Shown here: piece after piece, positions 1 through 5,983 of the stretch
Layout: the number at the start of each line of letters is the position of its first letter
How positions within the stretch are numbered: position 1 is the stretch's first letter
Program-made: the position numbers and the translations under genes
The notes under the pieces: model-generated
Database searches by the model: none
The model's input: the letters and a program-made list of their open reading frames with translations, nothing else
What the model was told of the DNA's origin: nothing
DNA from: Actinomycetes bacterium
GTDB lineage: Bacteria; Actinomycetota; Acidimicrobiia; Acidimicrobiales; JAKAOS01
Length of the DNA: 6,301 nucleotides
Assembly (NCBI GenBank): GCA_021790615.1
Contig: JAJYGW010000184.1
Span: 7,592-13,892, forward strand
Direction of reading: 5' to 3'

Positions 1-591
1 GGGTTCGGGGTGGCGCTCGCGGCCGCGTCGTCGCTCGGTGCCTTCCTCGTTCCGGCCGGAGTGGCGGCGGGACTCGGACGGGGGACAGCAGGCCTCGTGG
101 CGGCGCTCGGGGCCGCCACGGCTCTCGCGGTGAGGGTGCTCGCCGGATTCCAGGCGGACCGCCGCGGCCGCGCGCACTTCCCTGTCGTGGCAATGCTGAT
201 CGGCATCGGCGCTGTCGGTTTCGCTCTGCTCGCGGTTGGCTCGGGGCTGCACTCGCCGGCCGTCTTCGTCCCGGGGGCGGTTCTCGCCTACGGAGTCGGA
301 TGGGGTTGGAACGGGTTGTTCAACTTCGCGGTCGTCCGCACCCATGCTGCTGCCCCGGCGCGGGCGACGGCGACCACCCAGACCGGCGGCCGGCTCGGGA
401 ACGTCGTGGGGCCACTGCTGCTCGGCGTGCTCGCGAGCAGTCTCGGCTACCAGGTGGCCTGGGCCGTGGCCGTGGGCGAGGCGCTTCTCGGAGCGGCCTT
501 GATCCTGCTCGGCAGGAAGCTCCTTCGAGCCGCGCTCGCCGGCACCGTGCTGAGCGCGGCCTCGCGGGTCGACGCTCAGGTTCCCGGGTAG
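1..591 (+). CDS. MFS transporter, C-terminal part (5' truncated by window edge)
   Basis: The frame is open from base 1 and ends at a TAG stop at 589-591, giving 196 residues with no stop upstream, so the true start lies outside the window. The protein is strongly hydrophobic, with about five or six membrane-spanning stretches (roughly residues 4-24, 29-48, 61-81, 86-112, 133-170). Residues 44-57 (RVLAGFQADRRGR region) match the cytoplasmic loop motif of the major facilitator superfamily, here in the second half of a 12-helix fold. Residues 99-141 (GWGWNG, then TQTGG and GNVVGPLL) resemble helices 10-11 of MFS permeases. The last 20 or so residues form a probable cytoplasmic tail. It is probably an inner-membrane solute or drug transporter; the substrate cannot be read from this half. 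It converges on the cyclase gene and is probably unrelated to it in transcription. Confidence 0.85.
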   Translation, partial: GFGVALAAASSLGAFLVPAGVAAGLGRGTAGLVAALGAATALAVRVLAGFQADRRGRAHFPVVAMLIGIGAVGFALLAVGSGLHSPAVFVPGAVLAYGVGWGWNGLFNFAVVRTHAAAPARATATTQTGGRLGNVVGPLLLGVLASSLGYQVAWAVAVGEALLGAALILLGRKLLRAALAGTVLSAASRVDAQVPG

Positions 592-593
592 AG

Positions 594-610
594 CGGGCGC
601 TCACCGCCCG
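594..610. terminator. Possible bidirectional hairpin terminator in a convergent gap
   Basis: Bases 594-599 (cgggcg) pair perfectly with 605-610 (cgcccg) around a 5-nt loop, three bases after the stop of the MFS gene and 20 bases beyond the stop of the convergent cyclase gene. The position between two convergent genes suits a shared terminator. There is no T-tract on either side, so it is at best a weak or Rho-assisted terminator, and a 6-bp GC stem can occur by chance in DNA this GC-rich. Confidence 0.35.
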
Positions 611-630
611 GCGTCGGCAGCGGGGGTCGG

Positions 631-3486
631 TCAGCTGGTGGTGTGAGCTCGCCCCTCGGCATGCTGGCGCCAGTGGGCCGCCAGCGCAGCGTCTCCCCGC
701 CGGTCCGCCACGCCCGCGAGCGACATCCACGTCCAGTTGGCGAGCGTCGGATCTCCGAGCTCGCCGAGGATCTTGAGTGCCGCCCGCAGGTCCGTCTCCG
801 CCTCGGAGAGCTTGTCGAGGTCCCGAAGCGCGACGCCGCGGGTCCTCAAGGCGTCGGCGTACTCCCAGCGGGCGCCGAGCTCGTCGAAGATCGCGAGCGC
901 CTTGTCGAAGTGTGGGAGAGACGCCGCGGCGTCACCACCGTCCTGGAGCGCGCGCCCCACCTGGACGGTCGCCACTGCCATGCTGAACCGGTCGCCGAGC
1001 TCGGCGGCGAGCTCCATGGCCGCGTCGGCGTACGTGCGCGTCCGCTCGAGGTCCTGACGCTCCGAGGCGGCGATTGACAGTGAGCACAGCGTCCGCACCT
1101 CCGCCCAGCGGTCGTCGGTCCGCCTGGCGAGCGCGAGCGCACGCTCCCAGATCTCGTCCGCCGCCGCGAAGTCCTGCTCGTTCCACGGAACCCAGCCGGC
1201 GAACAGCAGGGTGCGGCACAGCACCCCCTCGTCGCCGGAGCGCTCGGCCGCTTCGAGCGCCTGGGTGCAGATCGCGTGCGCCTCCTCGACGGCCCCCGCT
1301 GCGTTGAGGACGATCTCGCCCCGGAACCGCAGCGCGGTGGCCAGGATGTCGTCGTCTCCCGTCTCCGCCGCAAGCTCCTCGGCCCGGCGCAGAGCGGCCT
1401 CGGCGGGCCCGTACTCCCCGAGCCAGTAGTGCGCTTCGCCGAGGCCGGCGAGAAGGGACGCCTCCAGCCGGCCCCCCGGCGCAGAAGGATCCGTGAGCGA
1501 GAGAGCGCGCTCGTAGCGGCTGACCGCCGTACGGCTCTCCATGCGACCACGTGCACGGTCGCCGGCGTCTGCGAGAGCGCGGGCTGCTCGCTCGGCGATC
1601 GAACGGTTGCCGGGCTCGAGGTCGAGCGATGCCAGCGCGGCACGCTCGAGGTGATCGGGCACCCAGGCGGATCGCCGGCCGAGCGACTCGAGCCCGTCGG
1701 CGATCTGGAGGTGGAGCCGCAGCCGTTCGCGCTTGCTGAGGGTCGCGTAGGCGACGTCTCGCAGCGTCTCGTGGCGGAAGCGCCAGATCGCCGGGTCGCG
1801 GTCCTGCTTCACGAGCACCTCGGCCTCTTCGAGCGCATCGAGTTGAGCCGGGTCGGCGTCAGCGACGAGCGACAGCTCCTCGAGATCGAACGAGAAGACG
1901 AAGACCGAGACGCGCCGAGCCAGATCGCGCAGTGGCGCCGGGAGCGCGTCCAGTCGCGCCGCCACCACTGCCTGCACGGTCGGAGGGACGACCGCTCCGA
2001 GTCGCTCGTCGTTCGCGGCGCGGTCGTTCAACAACTGGCCGGTCATCTCGATGATGAAGAACGGGTTTCCGTCTGCCCAGGTGGCGACCCGGTTCGCCAC
2101 TGCCGACCCGAGCTGGGCCGCTCCGGCATGCTGAGCGAGGTGGACGCTGGCTTCCTCGCCGAGAGGTGCCAGCTGGATGGTCGTGTGGTTGCGGGCGCTG
2201 GCTCCAAAGGCGCGACCGCGACTGGACGGTGGTATCTCGCTTCGCGCGGCGGCGATCACGAGAACGGGAGTCGGCCTCTCATCGATCCGGCCGGCAAGCC
2301 GTTCGACGAGCTCGAGAACCGGTGGCAGTGCCCTCTCGAGGCCGTCGAAGGCGACCACCATCGGCGCCGCGCGTGCCAGCTGGCCGATGAGCGCGACGAC
2401 ACCCTCCTGCACCTCGGACACGAACGTGGACTCCTTCGCCGTCGACCCGCGCTCGTTGACGAGGAGCGCAAGTCGCCGCAGGATCCGGCCCGACTCCGGG
2501 TCGTCGCGGTCGAGCAGGTGATCGAGCGCCGAGATGATGTCGGCACCGTCTCCCTCTCGATGTTCGGGTGCCAGTTGCTGGAGCATCTCGGTCACGGCGG
2601 AGAACGTCGGCCCCCAGTCGGGTGGCTGCACACGGCCGACGAGCGATCTCGAGGGCGGCTCGAGGCTCGCCGTGAGCTCGTCGATGAGACGTGACTTCCC
2701 GATGCCCGGATCTCCGAGCAAGGTGAACAGTTGAGGCTCCCCTGTCGAGATCGCGCGGTCGAGCGAGTCGCGCATGAGCGTGAGCTCTGTCTGCCGGCCG
2801 ATGAGCGGGATGGTCCGGCGAACCGATCGCGTCGTGAGGCCCTGCACCGGGTAGGCCTGCAACGGCTCGACGAAACCCTTCGCCGCCACCTCCCTCACCT
2901 CCCCGAACAGGACGGAGTCGCCCGTGAGGGAGCGGGTCACGCTTCCGACGAGGATCTCGCCGGGCTCAGCCGCCGCCTGCAACCTCGCGGCGGCGTTCAC
3001 CGCCGGTCCGGTGACGAGCAACTGGCGGGACGTTGCGACGCCGGCCGCCACGTCTCCCGCCTCGATTCCGATCCGCACCTCGAGAGCCGATCCACCGAGG
3101 CCGAGCGACTCACCGAGGCGCCGGGCGCGGGCGCGGATGCCCAAACCGGCACGCACGGCGCGAAGTGCGTCGTCCTCGTGCGCCTGCGGGAGACCGAACA
3201 CAGCCATGACGGCATCGCCGATGAACTTCTCGGCCTCGCCGCGGAGAGTCGACAGCTCCTCCGACACGGCTCGATAGAAGGCTCCCAGCACGTCCCGCAC
3301 GCGCTCGGAGTCGAGTCGCCTCGTGAGGGCGGTGGAGTCGGTGAGGTCGGCGAAGAGCACGGTGACGAGCCGCCGTTCCTGAGTCTGCAGGAGGCGGTCG
3401 ACCGGCGTGCCGCAGTTCGGGCAGAACCGGGCGCCGTCCGGTAGATCTGCACCGCAGACCTGACAGGTAGCCATCGGGCGAAACAT
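631..3486 (-). CDS. Zinc-ribbon / class III nucleotide cyclase / STAND-AAA ATPase / TPR signalling protein
   Basis: This 951-residue soluble multidomain protein probably makes cAMP (or cGMP) in response to a signal sensed by its C-terminal half. A zinc ribbon lies at residues 8-25 (C8, C11, C22, C25). The class III cyclase domain spans about 38-215: metal-binding D47 (LFADLTDS) and D91 (KFIGDAVMAVFG), base-selecting K87, and N164/R168 of the transition-state motif (VNAAARLQ). An ATPase follows from about 227 (LIGRQTEL), with Walker A GDPGIGKS at 258-265. Walker B is unusual: D381 is kept but the next residue is G382 and the usual LHWAD reads LERAL. An ADGNPFF motif is at 471-477 and FRHETLRDVAY at 570-580. 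Residues 640-945 are Ala/Leu-rich TPR-like helices. ATG 3486 (M1) and ATG 3474 (M5) are both possible starts; neither has a clear Shine-Dalgarno site. It lies 71 nt downstream of the PAP2 gene on the same strand. The domain call is firm; the signal and product are not known. Confidence 0.93.
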   Translation of the reverse strand: MFRPMATCQVCGADLPDGARFCPNCGTPVDRLLQTQERRLVTVLFADLTDSTALTRRLDSERVRDVLGAFYRAVSEELSTLRGEAEKFIGDAVMAVFGLPQAHEDDALRAVRAGLGIRARARRLGESLGLGGSALEVRIGIEAGDVAAGVATSRQLLVTGPAVNAAARLQAAAEPGEILVGSVTRSLTGDSVLFGEVREVAAKGFVEPLQAYPVQGLTTRSVRRTIPLIGRQTELTLMRDSLDRAISTGEPQLFTLLGDPGIGKSRLIDELTASLEPPSRSLVGRVQPPDWGPTFSAVTEMLQQLAPEHREGDGADIISALDHLLDRDDPESGRILRRLALLVNERGSTAKESTFVSEVQEGVVALIGQLARAAPMVVAFDGLERALPPVLELVERLAGRIDERPTPVLVIAAARSEIPPSSRGRAFGASARNHTTIQLAPLGEEASVHLAQHAGAAQLGSAVANRVATWADGNPFFIIEMTGQLLNDRAANDERLGAVVPPTVQAVVAARLDALPAPLRDLARRVSVFVFSFDLEELSLVADADPAQLDALEEAEVLVKQDRDPAIWRFRHETLRDVAYATLSKRERLRLHLQIADGLESLGRRSAWVPDHLERAALASLDLEPGNRSIAERAARALADAGDRARGRMESRTAVSRYERALSLTDPSAPGGRLEASLLAGLGEAHYWLGEYGPAEAALRRAEELAAETGDDDILATALRFRGEIVLNAAGAVEEAHAICTQALEAAERSGDEGVLCRTLLFAGWVPWNEQDFAAADEIWERALALARRTDDRWAEVRTLCSLSIAASERQDLERTRTYADAAMELAAELGDRFSMAVATVQVGRALQDGGDAAASLPHFDKALAIFDELGARWEYADALRTRGVALRDLDKLSEAETDLRAALKILGELGDPTLANWTWMSLAGVADRRGDAALAAHWRQHAEGRAHTTS

Positions 3487-3489
3487 AGA

Positions 3490-3523
3490 CGGTGCCCAGC
3501 AGCGCGAACCCGCATCGGCACCG
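3490..3523 (-). promoter_or_regulatory. Inverted repeat abutting the cyclase start codon
   Basis: On the minus-strand transcript, 7 bases (complement of 3517-3523) can pair perfectly with 7 bases (complement of 3490-3496) around a 20-nt loop, with one further G-U pair possible outside. The stem ends three bases before the ATG at 3486, so if it forms it would occupy the region where a ribosome binding site should be. No Shine-Dalgarno sequence is evident there. It could be a translational control element or a chance GC-rich pairing. Confidence 0.3.
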
Positions 3524-3526
3524 CCG

Positions 3527-3552
3527 GTCAGGCTGCCGGGTCAGGCTGCCGG
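3527..3552. repeat. Perfect tandem duplication of a 13-bp unit
   Basis: The unit gtcaggctgccgg occurs twice in direct succession (3527-3539 and 3540-3552) between the PAP2 stop and the cyclase start. The right copy runs into a self-complementary gccggccggc at 3548-3557, next to the PAP2 stop codon. It may be a replication-slippage duplication or a doubled binding site. No conserved function can be assigned from one sequence. Confidence 0.6.
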
Positions 3553-3557
3553 CCGGC

Positions 3558-4400
3558 CTAAGGGCCCTCGCGCTGCCGCTCGGCCTCGAGCCCGGGGCCG
3601 ATCAAGGGCTCCGCTTCTGTCGCCGCTCCGATCGCGCCGGTCGCGAGAGGAGCGGGGCGGCGCAACAGGGTCGCCAGCACCGTCGGCTCGACGGTGTCGA
3701 CGAGGCGGTACGCCAATGGCCGGATCAGGAAGAGCACGAGCACGACCGCCGAAGCCAAGAGGTATCCCGCCACCACGTCGCCCGGGTAGTGCGCGCCGAC
3801 GTACACGCGGGCGAAGCACAGGAAGAGGCCGAGCACGACGTTGACGGCCGCGAGCGTCCGGGCGAGTCGCGGGCTCCTCGGGCTCTCGCCGGCTTCCTCG
3901 TCCGCGCCGCGCGCGGCCTTCTGCCGTGACCGCCAAGCCTCGCCGCCGAGCACGAGGAGGAGCGACAGCGTGAGCCCGCCGGCGATGATCGAATGGTCGG
4001 AGGGGAACGAATAGTCGTTCGCCTTTCCTACGAGGACGAGGGCATGGCGATACGTGTCATATGGCCGCAGCTCCTTTGCTGCGTGGCCGACGATCTGGTT
4101 GAGGCCGAGAGCCACGAGGGTCCCGACTCCACCCACGAACAGGAGCGCAGCAGCTCGGGGCGCGCGCCGCCACCACGCGACCGCGTACATGGCGACGAAG
4201 ACTGCCGCGAGGAGCACCGGCCCGAGCCACAGCGCGTAGGCGTGCATGAAGGCGTGCGCCCAGGCCGTCTGACGAGAGAAGCGGTTGAGGTCGAGGTAGA
4301 TCGAGGTGTTGAGCCCCTTCGGGGGCAGCACCCGTACGTCGGCGAGGAAGGGCGCCATGATCGGCGTGCGGGTGATCTGGCTGGTGGCCAAGGGTTCCAC
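3558..4400 (-). CDS. PAP2-family membrane phosphatase, BcrC-like undecaprenyl-diphosphatase candidate
   Basis: This 280-residue integral membrane protein belongs to the PAP2 (type 2 phosphatidic acid phosphatase) superfamily. Members of the BcrC type hydrolyse undecaprenyl diphosphate at the outer face of the membrane, recycling the lipid carrier for cell-wall synthesis. The three phosphatase motifs are present: R112-P113 (KELRPY) for motif 1, SFPSDHS at 131-137 with H136 for motif 2, and R198-x5-H204-x3-D208 (ARVYVGAHYPGD) for motif 3. Motif 1 lacks the classical lysine seven residues before the arginine, as I recall BcrC does. An amphipathic N-terminal segment (DLNRFS, 37-42) and about five hydrophobic spans (58-77, 84-104, 138-153, 184-198, 208-228) fit the fold. 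A charged insert at 157-180 and a C-terminal tail of about 50 residues are extras. GTG 4400 is chosen because GAAGG lies six bases upstream; ATG 4358 (M15) is the alternative. The physiological substrate is inferred only. Confidence 0.88.
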   Translation of the reverse strand: MEPLATSQITRTPIMAPFLADVRVLPPKGLNTSIYLDLNRFSRQTAWAHAFMHAYALWLGPVLLAAVFVAMYAVAWWRRAPRAAALLFVGGVGTLVALGLNQIVGHAAKELRPYDTYRHALVLVGKANDYSFPSDHSIIAGGLTLSLLLVLGGEAWRSRQKAARGADEEAGESPRSPRLARTLAAVNVVLGLFLCFARVYVGAHYPGDVVAGYLLASAVVLVLFLIRPLAYRLVDTVEPTVLATLLRRPAPLATGAIGAATEAEPLIGPGLEAERQREGP

Positions 4401-4406
4401 GGTAGG

Positions 4407-4411
4407 CCTTC
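4407..4411 (-). promoter_or_regulatory. Ribosome binding site of the PAP2 gene
   Basis: GAAGG on the minus strand lies six bases before the GTG at 4398-4400. It supports the GTG start over the internal ATG at 4358, which has no comparable site. It sits within the 71-nt gap after the tryptophanase stop. I see no convincing terminator in that gap. Confidence 0.6.
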
Positions 4412-4471
4412 AGGGGCAATCAGGTGACGGGAGCATGAACAGCAGGTGTACTGCAAGGTAGCGCCGCGTCG

Positions 4472-5854
4472 TCAGGCGACTGGTGAGAGCGGCCGGAATC
4501 TCGCAGTGAAGTGCCGGAGGCTCTGCGGCGCCTCGACGATCTCGTAGCCGGGAAGCGAGCTGGCGCGGCTCGCCACGTCGAGGCACACTTCGATCACGTA
4601 GTCGATGTGGCTCTGGGTGTAGGTGCGGCGGGGGATGGCGAGCCGGACGAGGTCGAGGGGCGCGGGCGACTCGCTGCCGTCAGGATGCAGGCCGAACATC
4701 ACGGTGCCGATCTCACAGGACCGGATGCCGCCGGACTCGAAGAGCGCGACGGAGAGGGACTGCCCGGGATAGCGCAGAGGCGGGACGTGCGGAAGGAGCG
4801 TTCGGGCGTCGAGGTACACGGCATGACCTCCGATCGGGCGAACGACGGGGATCCCGCCTGCGAGGAGAGCCTCTCCGAGGTACTCGGTCGACCGGACGCG
4901 GTAGCGCAGGTAGTCCTCGCTCACGACCTCTTGCAGGCCCTGCGCGATCGCCTCGAGGTCCCTGCCGGCGAGCCCGCCGTATGTGGGGAAGCCTTCGGTG
5001 AGGATGAGGACCTCACGGCAACGCCGGGCGAGCTCGTCGTCGCGCATGGCGAGCCAGCCACCGATGTTGGCGAGGCCGTCCTTCTTGGCGCTCATGGTCA
5101 TGCCGTCCGCGAGAGCCGCCATGTCGCGCACGATGTCGGGTATCGCCCTCGCCTGCTGCCCCGGCTCGCGCTGCTTGATGAACCAGGCGTTCTCGGCGAA
5201 ACGGCAGGCGTCAAGGAAGAGCGGCGCGCCGTAGCGGTCGCAGATCTCCCGCACACCTCGAAGGTTCTCGAGCGAGACCGGCTGCCCGCCGCCGGAGTTA
5301 TTGGTGACCGTCACGAAGACGACGGGCACGTCGTCGGAGCGACTGGACAGCAGCGTGGCGAGGCGGTCGAGGTCCATGTTGCCCTTGAACGGGTGCAGGC
5401 TTGCCGGGTCGAGGCCTTCGGGCACCACGAAATCGACCGCCTGAGCCCCGCTCGCCTCCACATTTGCCCGTGTCGTGTCGAAGTGCGTGTTGTTCGGGAT
5501 GACCTGGCCCGGGCCGCCGAGCACGCTGAAGAGGATCCTCTCGGCCGCGCGCCCCTGGTGTGTCGGGATGACGTGGGGGAAGGGGAACAACTCCTGCACT
5601 GCATCCTGGAACCGGTACCAGGAGGGGGATCCTGCGTAGCTCTCGTCGCCGCGCTGGATCGCCGCCCACTGGTCCCGCGACATGGCGCCGGTCCCCGAGT
5701 CGGTGAGGAGGTCGATGAGAACGACCCGGGCAGGAAGCGCGAACAAGTTGAAGCCGGCCGATTCGAGCGCCGCCTGTCGCTCTGCCGGCGTGGTGAGCCG
5801 CATCGGCTCAACCGAGTGGATGCGGAACGGCTCGATGATCGTCCGGAAGCCCAT
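4472..5854 (-). CDS. tnaA: Tryptophanase (L-tryptophan indole-lyase), PLP-dependent beta-eliminating lyase
   Basis: The 460-residue protein fits the length of tryptophanase (471 in E. coli) and tyrosine phenol-lyase (456). Tryptophanase splits L-tryptophan into indole, pyruvate and ammonia in the cytoplasm. Conserved residues include EPFRIHSVE (8-16), IDLLTDSGT (47-55), Y73 in DESYAG, R101 in THQGR, N186, D215 and R218 (LDACRF), and S255/K258 in MSAKKD, K258 being the PLP Schiff-base lysine. R404 in VRLAIPRR binds the substrate carboxylate. Three specificity positions are tryptophanase-like: D126 (HFDTT; Thr in the phenol-lyase), I382 (CEIG; Arg there) and H448 (LRHFTA; Phe there). The start is ATG 5854 because family homology begins a few residues later; the frame is open upstream to 6238, but that part is antisense to the sigma factor. 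No strong Shine-Dalgarno site, no tnaC-like leader peptide and no adjacent tryptophan permease are visible. The PAP2 gene follows after 71 nt. Confidence 0.92.
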   Translation of the reverse strand: MGFRTIIEPFRIHSVEPMRLTTPAERQAALESAGFNLFALPARVVLIDLLTDSGTGAMSRDQWAAIQRGDESYAGSPSWYRFQDAVQELFPFPHVIPTHQGRAAERILFSVLGGPGQVIPNNTHFDTTRANVEASGAQAVDFVVPEGLDPASLHPFKGNMDLDRLATLLSSRSDDVPVVFVTVTNNSGGGQPVSLENLRGVREICDRYGAPLFLDACRFAENAWFIKQREPGQQARAIPDIVRDMAALADGMTMSAKKDGLANIGGWLAMRDDELARRCREVLILTEGFPTYGGLAGRDLEAIAQGLQEVVSEDYLRYRVRSTEYLGEALLAGGIPVVRPIGGHAVYLDARTLLPHVPPLRYPGQSLSVALFESGGIRSCEIGTVMFGLHPDGSESPAPLDLVRLAIPRRTYTQSHIDYVIEVCLDVASRASSLPGYEIVEAPQSLRHFTARFRPLSPVA

Positions 5855-5904
5855 GGCGCGATGATGCCGCGATCTCGGCGGAAAGTCGCTGTCGTGTGAA
5901 GGAA

Positions 5905-5931
5905 CCTCTCGCGGGTCGAACCAATGAGAGG
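5905..5931. promoter_or_regulatory. Concentric 27-bp inverted repeat, candidate operator
   Basis: Outer arms cctctc (5905-5910) and gagagg (5926-5931), and inner arms ggt (5914-5916) and acc (5920-5922), are all symmetric about base 5918. Nine of thirteen positions pair. The centre lies 64 bases from the tryptophanase start and 66 from the sigma-factor start, so the dyad is in the middle of the divergent regulatory region. That suits a dimeric regulator controlling both genes. No convincing -35/-10 pair was found on either strand around it. Confidence 0.4.
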
Positions 5932-5974
5932 CTGAGCCCGGCCACATGACGCCAGCAGGTGAGGCCGCCGTCAT

Positions 5975-5979
5975 GGAGG
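5975..5979 (+). promoter_or_regulatory. Ribosome binding site deciding the GTG start of the sigma-factor gene
   Basis: GGAGG, within the run GGAGGGG, lies four bases before GTG 5984-5986. The same frame has a TGA stop at 5960-5962, so the start must lie between these points, and GTG 5984 is the first usable start codon. Site and stop together fix the start well. Confidence 0.7.
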
Positions 5980-5983
5980 GGAT

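Noticed and set aside
1276..2694. Long plus-strand open frame (472 codons) opposite the cyclase gene
   Set aside because: It is antisense to the ATPase/TPR part of a clearly conserved protein. Its translation is rich in Arg, Glu and Gly with no recognisable domain, as expected for a shadow frame in GC-rich DNA.
2731..3444. Plus-strand open frame (237 codons) opposite the cyclase domain
   Set aside because: The opposite strand holds the conserved cyclase motifs. This translation has no domain and no convincing ribosome binding site.
4468..4480. Short hairpin gtcg-tcagg-cgac at the tnaA stop codon as a terminator
   Set aside because: The stem is only four base pairs, overlaps the stop codon and has no T-tract.
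4511..5899. Plus-strand open frame (462 codons) opposite tnaA
   Set aside because: It mirrors nearly the whole tryptophanase gene. The tryptophanase frame carries all catalytic motifs, while this one has low-complexity composition and no family similarity.
5901..5928. GGAAC at 5901-5905 as an ECF-type -35 element for autoregulation of the sigma gene
   Set aside because: The motif resembles ECF -35 boxes, but no matching -10 element (GTC or CGTC-like) lies 16-17 bases downstream.
5855..5983. A TnaC-like tryptophan-sensing leader peptide upstream of tnaA
   Set aside because: The minus-strand frames here give no short ORF with a start, Trp codon and stop before tnaA. The nearby Trp codons are in frame with tnaA without an intervening stop.
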